Below, piece after piece: positions 41,442 to 53,400 of a stretch of DNA of 64,000 bases (its first letter is position 1; each line of letters starts with the position of its first letter). The position numbers were made by a program, and so were the translations under genes. The stretch is from Aphelidium insulamus (Eukaryota; Aphelidiomycota; Aphelidea; Aphelidiaceae). The notes beneath the pieces were generated by a model, which saw only the letters and a program-made list of their open reading frames with translations, made no database searches and had not been told where the DNA came from. Location of the stretch: assembly GCA_036784855.1 (NCBI GenBank), contig JAZDSV010000002.1:16001-80000 (forward strand), in the 5' to 3' direction.

Positions 41442-42447
41442 ATGTCAAAGGGTGCACCAAATGGCGCAGACTCTGATGTCAAACTGTTGACTAAGGAGCT
41501 TGAAGTAGCAAACGGCCGCATTAAAGAGCTGTAAGTGAAAAAATGATGCACCACATGCACATTTCATACAACATTTTATTTGCAGGACCCAAATTTGCGC
41601 ACACCATGTGGAAAACAGCAGATTGCTAAATTCGCGCGTGGAGCAGCTGATACGCGACCATGTACGTACACACCTACGTTTATAAATGAAGGTTTACTGA
41701 GCGCACAAGGCGGATGCAATGGAGTATGAACGCGCGGCCGCAAGGCAACTACAGACGGACAACAGAGCGCAGGCAGAACAGTTGGAAAAGTATCGCACGG
41801 ACGTGCTTAAGCTACAAGAGCGTCATAAAGTTGAACTCGACACAGCCGCCGCAGAGAGTGCCGCAAAGTTGGCAGAATGTCAGCAACGTGTGGACGAGAT
41901 CACGGGCGAATTGGAGCACGTGAAGGCGTTTCGGCAAGAAAAGGCAAGTTTTTATACTAATCTGACCGCCACAAAAAGTTGATAATCCTTCCAGCAAACC
42001 ATGGAAGACAAATTGCGACAGTTGGAGCAGACGATTGCTGACATGTCAGCTGCACATTTGGTTCAATTGGCATCGGTGGAGCGACAGATGCTCGAGGCCA
42101 AGGCCAAGGCTAAATCTGATCTGTCAAGCCAAGTTGCAGCCCTTGTCGACACGGTGCGCCACACTACACACCAGAATGTGATCGCGGTATGCACTACATG
42201 CGCTGTCAATGAACTTTTACAAAGCGTAGGTATATACTAACACAATGACGGCTAGACATCGCGGCGGCTGCTGCACGATAATGCCGAACTTAAAGCACAT
42301 GTGGACCAGCTGTCCAGCCGATCAGCCGCTGTCCTGGCAGACAATGAGCGGCTCGCGGCAGAGAATAGCGCGCTCAAGCTGGACAATGAGCTACTTCAAA
42401 TGGCACAAGACAGGCGCCGTCACGCCGGGCACATCGCCGTCGACTGA
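41442..42447 (+). CDS. Coiled-coil protein, possibly of the BBOF1/CFAP157 type
   Basis: Five exons (41442-41530, 41586-41661, 41710-41943, 41995-42186, 42256-42447) encode 260 residues. The protein is almost entirely coiled coil (QRVDEITGELEHVKAFRQEK; MEDKLRQLEQTIADM; SALKLDNELLQMAQDRRR). The 'FRQEK' segment before the second helix, and TSRRLLHDNAEL, recall DUF4515-like ciliary coiled coils such as BBOF1 and CFAP157. Coiled coils are poor evidence for family, so this is tentative. Intron 3 has a GC donor (AAG|GCAAGT). Confidence 0.65.
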
Positions 42448-42551
42448 CAAGAAAACACGACTGCTGCATGGATGAAAGAACCTGCATAAAACGATCTAAA
42501 CGTCGTGACAAGTCTTATCAATATTCATGTGTAGCCAAAGCGGATTTCCTA

Positions 42552-43568
42552 TCATCCCTGCTTGTTGAATAGTGCCGCACGCTCCGCCAACCTAGCACGA
42601 CTCTCGGCTTCCTTGGCCTTTTTGGCGGCGGCCTCCGATTCCTTCTTTTGCTGTAGCACCACTAAAAATAATATGTTAACAAGTAGCAGTCATCGATAAC
42701 AGAGCAAGCACTTGCATTCGCCGTTGGACTTTGATGCTTTTCGCTTGGCGGCATTCAGTGTCAGCTCCAGTCGGTTAAGTTCGGTAGGATCCTCGCATTG
42801 CATCTGCTCCAACTCATTCTTGGCCGCCAGTCCTTTCACTCCGCCTTTAAATGTATTATATATGTTTTTACTTCGTAGCACCACATATATATGGTCATAC
42901 CGGCAGCGGCGCGCGCCTCTAGTTCATCGACGCGCTTCTTGCGCTGCTTCTTCATGGCGGTAAAGTTTTCCAGCGCCTCCTCAATTGCGGGGTCCAGTCC
43001 CACAGGGAGCGTGAACAGCTCGTCCAGCAGTTGGTCGCCCACGCCGACTCTGCATTAAATTATTATATATGTAACATACTTTTAAAGATAGACAGGCATA
43101 GGTATACACAACTAAATATATGCAATGCACTACGTACACGCCAATTGCCCCATTTTCAAGGCTCTGCGAGGGGGTCTTCTCAGTGCGGGTGTAGTACTCC
43201 TCCAGCACCATTTGCTTGTAGTGCAGCAACGCATACTCAATAAATGAAATGCGGTTGTCCGTGTTGAGGTCAATGTCCTTGATCTCGGCAGAGCGTTGAG
43301 ACGCGGTTCGCGTGACACCGTACTTTTGCAGAAAGTCAGACGCCTGCACCGCGTTCAAGTCCATGCGACCCTCACCGCCGTCACGGCAGTACTTGGCAAA
43401 CTGCTCCGACAGGCGCAGCACCTCCTTCCACTTGTCCCCGAGCGCGAATATGAAGGATTTGAGAAAGAATTCAACCTGGTCCTCGACGGCTGTCTGGCAC
43501 AGTGCTTGGAACCGCGTCACAAGCTCCTCGCGGCGCTTGGCCGTCATAACCGCTGTCTTGGCGTCCAT
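42552..43568 (-). CDS. Calcium-regulated actin-bundling protein (ABP34-like)
   Basis: Four exons (43568-43138, 43049-42901, 42844-42716, 42661-42552) encode 272 residues. The N-terminal half resembles the Dictyostelium 34-kDa actin-bundling protein: FQALCQTAVEDQVEFFLKSF, then DLNAVQASDFLQKYGVTRT, then DIDLNTDNRISFIEYALLHY, which holds an EF-hand-type loop. The C-terminal third is a charged, Lys/Glu/Ala-rich helix (KKESEAAAKKAKEAESRARL). In this family Ca2+ binding inhibits F-actin cross-linking. The family is known from amoebae and other protists, and its length (about 270-300) fits. Intron 3 has a GC donor (AAT|GCAAGT). Confidence 0.8.
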
Positions 43569-43691
43569 GGCGTGTTACGTGAGTAGTAATGCTAATAATG
43601 TGAAGAGATGTGTGCGAATGCAAAGTTGTGGCGTTAAAATCAAAGTGGCGCCGATCACCGTTCTGCAGTAACAGTTAATGTTATGTATAGG

Positions 43692-43742
<51 letters not shown>
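43692..43742. repeat. Compound (TA)n(TG)n microsatellite
   Basis: About thirteen TA units run directly into about eleven TG units upstream of the actin-bundling gene. Similar (TA)n runs occur at about 36529-36551, 38168-38195 and 38518-38531. Confidence 0.9.
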
Positions 43743-43743
<1 letters not shown>

Positions 43744-43939
43744 AGTGTATATGAACTGCTTAGTATAGGTACAACAATGCAGCATCTGTGCTTTAGGTTC
43801 AGCCAGTGTTTAACGCACTTTTTTACTCACACACTCTCGGTACGAGAGTCTCGTATATAGTCCGTATTAGAGCGGACTTATCATAGGTGGTTAGGTCTAT
43901 TAAATAGGAGTTACTATTATTAAAGGAGTTACTATCATT

Positions 43940-44085
43940 TATTGCGAGCCGCAGGTGAGCTTTAAAGTCGCATAAAACACACGGAATAAAATCCGCTTCG
44001 GGCCCCAATCTGAAACAGGTGTCGGTGGTGTTACGATTAGGTTAAGGTTACCTATTGACTATTGGCAATTGAATGATGAAAGACA
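43940..44085 (-). repeat. Dispersed repeat, copy B
   Basis: Inverted relative to the copy at 2165-2320. The conserved blocks include CAGGTGAGCTTTAAAGTCGC, ACGGAATAAAATC and CCCCAATCTGAAA. It is diverged by substitutions and small indels. Confidence 0.6.
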
Positions 44086-44406
44086 AAAAGCAAGGTACTC
44101 ACTTCTGGCCTTCATGCGTGCTACTCGCGTGCTCAATATTGCTCTGTTTTCCCTGCAATACTTCCATGTGCTTAATATGGAATGAAGTCTGCGGACATGC
44201 TTTCGGATAACAATCTCAATATTGCTTTGCACGCCATACCCTTTTACATTGCACTTTTACGTTTGAAGTTTACTTTCAGTATATAGTCAGCTAGAAAGGT
44301 TAAACTTTGCTTATCGATATACACCATCCGGCGAGCTTTAAACCCTGGTTTGTAATACTTACAGAGTACATATATGGCTGTATTAAGTGCGCGCGCGTGG
44401 AACTGT

Positions 44407-45996
44407 TCAAGACGATGGGTCGGCACGAACGGCCTCATATATGCGCCCAATTGCTAGAAGGGCATCGGCGCGCCGCTTAAGCACGGCCTTGTCCACCACA
44501 GACACGGCGGCCACCTCGTCGGTGGCATCTTCGACGTTCAGCGGCCGGCCACTCAGAAGCAAATCGCACACATTTCTAATGACACCCTCGATCTCAAGCT
44601 TGCTTCCCTTCCACACAACGTCCATGCCGCGCTCCGTCATGCGCTGCTCCCAGTACGCCTTCTCCTCGTCGGTCAGTGGCGGCGGTTTCGTGGCACTCTG
44701 CGACTTGCCCGGAGTGGTATTTCTAGTATCGGGCGCCGCCGTCGCTTCATTATCGGCGTTCAGCTTGGCGAACGCCTGCTGCAGCTGCACGGCACTGCGA
44801 ATAGTGTCGATTGTCTCGGACATTAGGTGTCCCTTCTCGCGCACATTGTGCCACAGTCTCCCGATGCCAAACGGGGTTTCTTCGCGGCCCAGCCACTGTC
44901 GTGCCCGCAGTGTATACGTAAAGCCCAGTGTGTGCAGCAACTCAACGCCGTACGACGCCTGCTTCAGATCCTCTGCTTCCACCGCGATACGTTTCTCAAA
45001 CTCGGCCAGAGCGGCTGCGCGCACCGCCGGCGTACAGTCTGGCGCCACCATTGCCGGGTGACTGACGTAGAAATCCATCTTGTGTTCCAGGTTCCGCGCA
45101 AGACGGAGAACACGCTGCCGCATTTGCCGCTCCCTGGCCTCTGGGCTCACTGTGTTTGACGACGTTGCTCCAGCACCGTTAGCAGCGGGCGATGATGTAC
45201 GACCAGCCGCAGGTGCGGCGCCGTCGGCTGCGTTCAATGTGTCCCCGCCGCCGCCACCACTCTTCATGGCATCGCCCAGGTCCCGCGAGAGAGACAGCTC
45301 GCCAATTAAGTCCACAAACATGTCGCCGCCAAATAGTTGCTGGAACAGCGCCTCGGGGTCAACCAGGCCTTCCTGGCCGTTGATGTCATCGTCGCCGCCA
45401 TCTCCATATCGATCATAGCGCTCACGCCTCGTTGGGTCGTGCAATATTTGGTATGCATGTGATATGGCTTTGAACTATGTATAATAATGTAAGCATACTG
45501 AAAACAATATATATATATATAGTATCGTATATCGCACCTTCTCCTCATTGGAAGCAGCATCCGAGCCAGTATACTTGTCAGGGTGGTGCTTCATGGCCAG
45601 TTTGTAGTAGGCGCGCTTTATTTGCTCCGGGGTGGCCGTTCTCTCCACGTCCAGCATAGTGTAGTAGTCGCCAATGATGGCCCTCTTGTCCCCAGTGCCC
45701 GGATGATTCCGCGTAGATTGACCGCCTTTACCAGCAGCGGGCATTGATGTGGAAGGGCGAACGCTCTGTTGGACCAGCGGGGAGTCGGCGGGGCAAACCA
45801 GTCGACCATACGCGTCAAATGCATCAGTGGCCAGAGAAACATCTAGCTGCGCGGCGCATTTATAGCACTCGACATGCACGGACGTCGAAGGCAACTCTCC
45901 GTCGCCCGCTAGCTCGACGTATCCGGCCACCGCGCAGGCCGGGCACTGCAGGATAATGCATCGTGGTGCCGCACGTGTTTTCATTATTATTGGCAC
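44407..45996 (-). CDS. DnaJ protein with DnaJ-X C-terminal domain
   Basis: Two exons (45996-45538 and 45474-44407) give 508 residues; Met at 45984 is an alternative start. The N-terminal ~105 residues include a CPAC...CYKC putative zinc ribbon. The J domain follows (DYYTMLDVERTATPEQIKRA, then a KHHPDKY segment with the HPD triplet) and ends in ISHAYQILHDPTRRERYD. The C-terminal half matches the DnaJ-X domain of yeast Caj1/Djp1 (DLKQASYGVELLHTLGFTYT, then LWHNVREKGHLMSETI). Such J proteins stimulate Hsp70; Djp1 acts in import of peroxisomal and mitochondrial precursors. The extra N-terminal zinc-ribbon-like segment is unusual for this class. Confidence 0.87.
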
Positions 45997-46067
45997 TGCA
46001 CAATCACGTAGTGTACACGGCAGTGCCGATTAGCTTGTAAATTATATTTGTGCATTTAGAGCGCAGA

Positions 46068-46511
46068 TTAACCACGGGCATGCTCCGTGGAATGAATACA
46101 TACTCCGTGCACCACGGGAGGACCATCCGGCGTGGTCTCCAGCAACTTGTCGCGAATTACCAGAGTTCTGCCGTCTGCCAGCACTCCCGTCTCCTTCTCC
46201 TCCTTGGTGGAAGTCATGCCCGCGGCAACTGCTACAGGCAAAAACAGGGCACCACCCGCAAATAGACTCGATGCCGTCACGGCCACAATCTTGCCAGCGG
46301 CCGCCAGTTCACTGGGTTCGCGCGCTTTCTCATACACCTCCACGGAAACAGTGAACCACACTCGCCCGCAAGCAATGTGTTCCGTCTGCTTTGGTTCGAT
46401 ACGACGCCAGTACAGCGGTGACAGCTGACTCAATACGCACAAAATTGTGAAGCTAGACTCGTTGCGAATGTTCATTCCCGGCGCCATCATGCTCTTGAAC
46501 TGATCCCACAT
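46068..46511 (-). CDS. Small conserved-looking protein with one hydrophobic segment
   Basis: A single-exon gene of 147 residues. The N-terminus (MAPGMNIRNESSFTILCVLS, then QLSPLYWRRIEP) looks like a folded beta-rich domain. A hydrophobic Gly/Ala-rich stretch (TASSLFAGGALFLPVAVAAG) could cross or insert in a membrane. The last ~40 residues are polar (GVLADGRTLVIRD). I have a weak memory of similar small proteins in other protists but cannot name a family. Start and stop are clean, and the gene sits between DnaJ-X and CHO2. Confidence 0.6.
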   Translation of the reverse strand: MWDQFKSMMAPGMNIRNESSFTILCVLSQLSPLYWRRIEPKQTEHIACGRVWFTVSVEVYEKAREPSELAAAGKIVAVTASSLFAGGALFLPVAVAAGMTSTKEEKETGVLADGRTLVIRDKLLETTPDGPPVVHGVCIHSTEHARG

Positions 46512-46768
46512 GGTCGCAGACTGTGTATTTCAATACTTTGACGAAGACTTCACTGTAAAGAAGGTCCGCACGGGCCGCCCTTTGACCGCCTGACTGACGC
46601 TTCGTCATTTACGCCAGTTGCCTGAACGGAGTCCAATCACACTATGCCTTAATCAGGGCATCAGCCAGCACAGACAGCCACAGCCGAGTCCACAAACAAA
46701 TACAAATACATATACATAGTATGACGGACTCAATACTCGAGGATTATTTTATGATATTGATATTATTC

Positions 46769-49700
46769 TTATTGCGATACCGAGGCGCTAATGTCGTCGC
46801 TATCAATATCCGTAGAGCGGTGGCGGTCGCGGTTGCCCAGTGCGCTGCTTGATCGGCGCCGCTTGATGCGATCACGCTTCTCCTTCTCAATCTTTATCAG
46901 ATGCAGGCAGCGGTGTAGAGCCGTCGTAGACATGTCGGCAAATGCCAAGTCACTAATTTCCTCCTCCTCTTCGGTAGTGGCAGCGGCCGTTTTTGAACTG
47001 ACTTTCTTGAAATCTCCCATGGCCACGGACGGCTCAAGAATCACTCGAGCTTCCTGAATGCGTTCGGCCATCTTCTCAACGGTGGGCGCAAATGCCAGCA
47101 CCACTCTCGGACTGAATTCTATGCCAAACAATTGGCGAATACCGTAGCACACTCGTTGCGCATGCTTCATATCCCCACCGCCATCCACTGCAAAGTGTTC
47201 CCGCAGACTGAAGGTGGGTACGCCAAGCGCGCGGCGATATAGCGGTAGTAGCTGCGACGAGATGGCAAAAAAAGAGTTTGGGTGTGATGGTGGCAACGCG
47301 TCCGGTGACGACAGTGTACTTTCGCCATCACCAACTGTGTTCCAGCCAGTAGCTGGCGCGTCAATGGGCGACAGTGCCGGGTTGGAGTAGGCGTCGAATA
47401 GTGGTTGATCGCCATGCGCCGAGTATGGCACGGGGTCCACTGTGCGGACAAGTTATACGTTACAATTACTGTTAATACAAATGTGGAAGCGTACATCTGA
47501 TCTCAAACAGTGGCGAGGTGGCCACCACCAGGTACTTGTCTGCACAGTGCATGCGCATCTCGTATACGCCCAGTTCCCACGGCAGCCGATCGCTTTCAAA
47601 CAAGCACTGGCCGGCAGTGCTGAAATCTGATGTCTCTCCACCGTCAGCGCCGCTGACATACTGCCACAAGCCCTTGCTACTGGTGGTGGTGATGGTTTTG
47701 CTGGCGTTGGCGGTCACTTTGTATATGCCGATCCAGTCGGTGGCGCAATGTTCTCTGGGTGCCGTCCAGTACACGCTGATCGGCTCGCCGAGCCTGAATG
47801 TAAGACCTGTCGATTCGCTATATATCGGCGATGAAGCCGTGACGGCCATGCGCAGCGAGTACTCTGACACATCAATATCTGTGCGCTGCCCGTTAAAGTC
47901 ATCTGTGCGGCGCATCAGTGTGTCAGAAATAAAAATGTAAACACGCTAACCCAATGTAACAAGGCGCGCCGTAGTCTCCGTGATGAGTGCTTTGGTCTCT
48001 GTGAGCACTTCGTCGAGCCGCGGCCTGGTGCTGTCAAGGACCTTGTGCACCTCGGACGCCAGTGACTCTTTCAGAGTGTCAGCCACAAAGCGCTCCACAC
48101 GTTGCACCATCTGCGAACCGGTGTCGAGAATTTTGCTCACCTCGCGGATAACAGTATGCTTTTCCAGAAGCTTGGTGACTGGCGCAGAGAAGCGCGATCG
48201 AATCGTTTTGACCACTCCGGACTCGTTGCGAATCTTTTGACCATATAATTTGCGCATGTGCGGCGTCTCGACATACTCCAGAAACCACCAATTGCAGAGG
48301 TGGCTCACCACTGCTACGGCAAACATGGTTCCACTGCCGCTAATCAGTGCCAGACCCCAGAAGGCTGCATGTCCCAGTACTTTCTCGGGATTATTCAAAT
48401 AGCTGCGCAGCACCACACAGTATGAGGTTACAAACAATGTACAAATATATATAAAATACATCAATTAATTTACTTGCCGATAAATTCCAGAGTAGTGCAA
48501 TTCGGCAGGAAATTCGTCGATGTGAAAGTCACCGTAGAACCAGCCGAAATCACCCAGCACTTCATAGATTGCTGAGGACATCCAGGTTTGTAGCGCTATT
48601 AGCAACACTCCCGTGGCTTGGCGGAGTAAAAATGAACCGACAAAAGCGTCCGCCAAGGTTGCCGGCAAATTCAGTGATCGAAAACAGGCCACCGCGAACG
48701 AGACATATGTCATTGTCAGCGAAAAGTTGTAAATGATTTTCCAGTGCATGAAGGCCTCGCGATGACTGGCGCCATTCTTGATAAAATGCTTTGTCCACGC
48801 CTTTGTTGCGCTCTGTCTTCGCAGTACATACCCCAGTCCGAATGTGTGTATGATACGCCACAGCACTGCATGGCAGACGAAAAACCACGCCGGAACCGAC
48901 AATCCAAGGCCGACAGGGAGCGGAAGCGCCATCAGGAGCGTGAAAAGTACACTCCAGGCCAGAAATAAATCTCCGCTCCGGTAAAAATCCATATTCTTGA
49001 AGATGATGAGATCATGGCGAAAATAAGGTCTCTCCGCGCTGTCGCCATACAATATCTCGCGCGTGCGCGCATCGGTGCTCAGCATTGAATTCTTGCTAAC
49101 CACGCTGCCGTAAACCTTCTTGATGTGCGGTTCCTCCACTACGGCAAGAAATGCAAACTGCGCCGCATGTGCCAGCAGTGACACAAAAAAGACCGTATAT
49201 GAATTCGTCATCAACGATATTCCGTAGTAACCCGCATAGCCCACAGAGTACATGGGGTGTGGAGCCATCTCAAACACGCCATCAAAAGTCAGGTTCTTTT
49301 CCACAACGAAGAAAAAGTCTCCCCAGTCTGCAGCGAATGTTATCCAACCTCACGTGGACGCACTCCGATATATACCGACACAAAAATTACGTACACCAAG
49401 CAAAGTCTTTGACGACACGGTGAGCATCGCGCTTCACCCACCAGTTGAAACCAATAAGAACGGCGCCACCGACAAAACGAAGCACATCCACCAGCCCAAA
49501 CTCACTATAGCTGGGCACTTCAAACATTGCAAGCGCAAAGACAATGTACGATGCAAAGTCATTGACAAGAATCAAGTCCACAATGCTACGAAAAAGCAGC
49601 CAAGAGTTAAACTCTATCGGCGCCGACTGGAAACCAAGAATTAGTGTCACTATGTACATGTGGCATGTGGAATTTGCACGGAATTTACGCACGTCAAAGT

Positions 49701-50234
49701 TGTAGTCACTGCCCATCTTCTTTGATAGCTCTTCTTTGACACGCGTGTATCCAAGTTTTGCGCCATCCGATTTACCGTTGGCGCCGTCGAACCATCCAGT
49801 TGACTCGCACCAGCGCGTGAATTGCCGGTCCACGCTCTGCCCCTTTAGCAGATAACCTGTCCATTAAAAAGTGAGGTTTGGACAGCCATAGATCATCGCG
49901 CATCCATCAAAATATATGCACACACACACATACCCAGTCCAACGTTGTAACCAGCACGCCATGCCATGAACGATAGCATGCTAACGGCACGTAGCCAGCT
50001 GGGCAAGGTGCCAAAGCCAAACACGGCAAAGGCCGCCAGTAGCAGCGACGCCTGACACGCGACAATGCCCAGGGTAAGCAGCTCGAGGACGGTGTGTGTG
50101 CGGCGCGTCGGAGGAAAGTGGGAAAAGAGGTTATGTAGCATGTCCTCCGTGGCCGGTACGGGAAACAGCTTGCCGCTGGCCGTGCGACCCCACATGATGT
50201 CGCCAGCGTGATTATCGCCGTCTTCGTCGGCCAT
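46769..50234 (-). CDS. CHO2: Phosphatidylethanolamine N-methyltransferase (CHO2 type)
   Basis: Six exons (50234-49934, 49856-49395, 49327-48478, 48402-47951, 47902-47495, 47439-46769) encode 1047 residues; an in-frame Met at 50318 is possible. CHO2 performs the first SAM-dependent methylation of PE on the way to PC in the ER. It is polytopic with two methyltransferase repeats. Signatures are AWYWGDFFFVVEKNLTFDG, MAPHPMYSVGYAGYYGISLM, the second-repeat SGIYRYLNNPEKVLGHAAFW, and VETPHMRKLYG. A C-terminal beta-sandwich segment (PISVYWTAPREHCATDWIGI) resembles the SKICH-like region of fungal CHO2. The product is longer than yeast CHO2 (869) because of the tail. Intron 3 has a GC donor (CG|GCAAGT). 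Confidence 0.93.
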
Positions 50235-50438
50235 TTTTGTTGTTGACAGTGTTGTTGAAACAGCGAATATTTCGGTGCGCACATGTATAACCAACCTTGT
50301 TTTTTGCGGTGTATCCATCGCTTACACGCATGGCAGGTACACTTTGTTAGTCAACTATAAAACACTCATTAAAGAGAGAACACGGCTATTGCAATATCCA
50401 TTAAAATGCTGTTTTCGGCTGTGAAACGGCATGGTTGA

Positions 50439-53400
50439 CTACTTCAACAATTCCTTCTGGATGGAGGCGGCCGCGGCAGGCTTCGGGTCTTCATCCACGC
50501 GCTCCAGCGACTCGCCGAGAACGCGCTTGGCCACGTCGCCGAATGCGGTGCTGGGCCGCGATGCACTGGCCGAATGTGTGCCAATGTGTGCGTTGGTCAC
50601 ATTGGTGCCGGAAGCTGCGGTGCTACTCATCTCCATCGACGTGCCGTCCAGACCAGACTCTTGCGACGCCGAACCGTGTCGCGTAGTGCCACGCAGAGCG
50701 CGGAACACGCTAATCTGTGTGCGCACCTGGCCGATTGTGTGTTGCCATTGCAATCGCTCTTTGGTCATGACAATGCGTTCATTGTCAGGCACAGCCACGC
50801 TAACGCCAAACACATGGCACCCATCCCAAGTAGGCAGGAGCCGAATGATAACGCCGATCGGAATGGTCAACGCTCCCACCACAATCGATGCTAGCCACAT
50901 GGCTCCCGTAATGGGCACCGTGTCAAAGGCATAACCACCGAATTCGATGATCAGAATCTGTGCCACTATAACCGCGACCATAATGACCATGAAGAAGGTA
51001 TTCTTGGTTATTCCCTGCAAAAAGTTGAGATTGCTATCGATGCGGCGGCAGTTGACTTTATGCACAAAGTTAGCCAAGTGTAATGCAATAACAGAATGGA
51101 CATACATTCGTTGAATATCTGGAACATGACAAAAGTGTTGAATACAAACGAGCGTAGCTGCCGCATTTCCACCTCAACAGACAAATTCAAATGGAACAGG
51201 CTCGGACCAATACTGAGGCAGAGAAGAGCCGCGGCAACCTGGAACACCGCCTGGCCAATTATCATCTTCCACATCGCAACGGAAATTAGCGGCGAGCGCT
51301 TGGATTCCGGATAGCGATTCAGAAGTTCTTCGGTGGGCGGGTCAGTGGCTAAAGCTAGCGCTGCCAACGTGTCCATGATCAAATTAATCCACAGTAGCTG
51401 CACGGCGCCCAGCACAGACTGGTTGTCCGTGGAAGACACTGACGATATAAAAGCGATCAGTACTGCCGAGATATTAACAGTGAGTTGGAATTGCAGAAAT
51501 TTCTTGACGGCATCGTTAACGCTACGACCCCACATCATGGCCTTCAGGATGGAGCTAAAATTATCGTCCATCAACACAATGCTGCTGGCTTCCTTGGCCA
51601 CTTCTGTGCCGGCAATACCCATCGAGAAACCAACATCGGCCATCTTCAGCGCTGGACCATCATTAGTGCCGTCGCCCGTGACAGCAACAGTTTCACCAAG
51701 CTCCTTGAGGCGCCGCACCAAGATTTGCTTATCGGTCGGCGAGCTGCGAGCGAGGACTTGCAATCGCGGCAGAATTGCATCCATGTCGTCCTGGTTGAGA
51801 CGCCTGAATCGGCTTCCTTCCATAGCCACGCCACCTTTTGAAAGGATGCCACATTTGGTCGCAATCGCTTTGGCGGTATTGAGATTGTCTCCGGTGACCA
51901 TGCGCACGAAAACGCCCGCACTCTGGCACTTTGCCACGGCTTCAATAACGCCGTCTCGCAGCGGATCTTCAATACCGGTGAGTGCCAACATCACCAGATG
52001 CTCCTGAGCATATTTTTCCAAAGCAGCGCTGGCGGCGGGTGGCAGGTCGTACTGTTCGCGGTTGCTGAGCGCGGAAAATACCTCGTCACCAACCACGGCC
52101 TTGAACTCGTCAGCCGTCAGGTCACGGTAGCCGAGGATAATGGTGCGCAGGGCCTCGTTGGCAAATCCCGAGATCGACTGGGTGATGTGAGTGCGTAGCT
52201 CCTTGGTGATGGGGACCGTGGAGAACACTTTATGCTCCGGGGACCAGCTGACGGCTTGCTCGCAAAATTTCAACACAATTTCCGAGGCGCCCTTTGAGTG
52301 AATACGATAGACCAAGCTACCATCGGCAGCGAATCGTTTGATAACCGCGCTCATGGATTTACGCTCGGATGAGAATGGGTACATCTGGACGACCATCTTG
52401 GCGGCATCATTTCTAATCTGCTGGTAGTTGGCACCGCCCAACTTTTTAATCCAGTCCAATAGTGCCATTTCCGTCTTGGAACCTGTTATGGGTAAGAATT
52501 GTATTTGCAGAGAGTACAATCACTTGCCGATATACTGCACCACGCCATTATCGTCCTTTTCCTCAAATGCAGTAGAATTCAGCGCCACGCCGTCAATCAG
52601 CAGATGCCAATACTCAGCGGGCAGCAATTCTCCATTAGAGCCAGGGCGAACGAGCTGCGGCGCCTGAGCACCGGCAGATAAGCGCTCCTTTAACTTCGTT
52701 ATACCGGTATCCTCTTTAAATTCAATCTTCAGTCCGATCAATCCGGCAACCACAGTCATTTTGTTTTGCGTAAGCGTTCCCGTCTTGTCGGAGCATATTG
52801 TAGTCGCGCCACCCATAGTCTCACACGAGGCAAGCACGCGCACCAGATTATTGTCGCGAAGCATGCGAGACGTAGCATAAGCCAGCGCCAGCGTGACCGC
52901 AAGTGGCAAACCTTCCGGGACGGCTACCACGATTATGATGATGGCCTGGATAAAGATCTTTGTAATCTGATGTCCGATCTCCGCCCCGGCAGGCCAAGTC
53001 CCATCAATGCTTTCCGACACCAAATACTTGATGAGTAGAACAATGAGCAAAAGCAGCGATATCGCAGCTCCCAGTTTTGCAATCACTTCTGCAAGACCAT
53101 CCAATTTCTTTTGCAGCGGCGTGTCGTCCATAGACACACGCAATCCTACAAAAACGCTTCAACATCAAGCGAAACTGATCATAAGCGGCTTACCCATCAT
53201 GGTCTTGCCAAAGTAAGAATTCGGGCCAACGGCGCACACGACAAACTTGCCCACACCCTCGCTCACCTTGCTGCCGCTGAGAATAAACGGGTCCTTGCAG
53301 TCGGGTGCGTTGGAGTAGGCCATCTTGCGTATCAGATCAGACTCGCCAGTGGCCGACGACTCGTCACACTTTAAATTGTGTGCCGAGATCAACACGCCGT

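Larger units (their letters stand above)
43569..44406. other. Intergenic region with microsatellite and repeat copy B
   Basis: About 840 bp with no gene. It contains a compound (TA)n(TG)n microsatellite at about 43692-43742 and copy B of the dispersed repeat (43940-44085). Confidence 0.55.
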
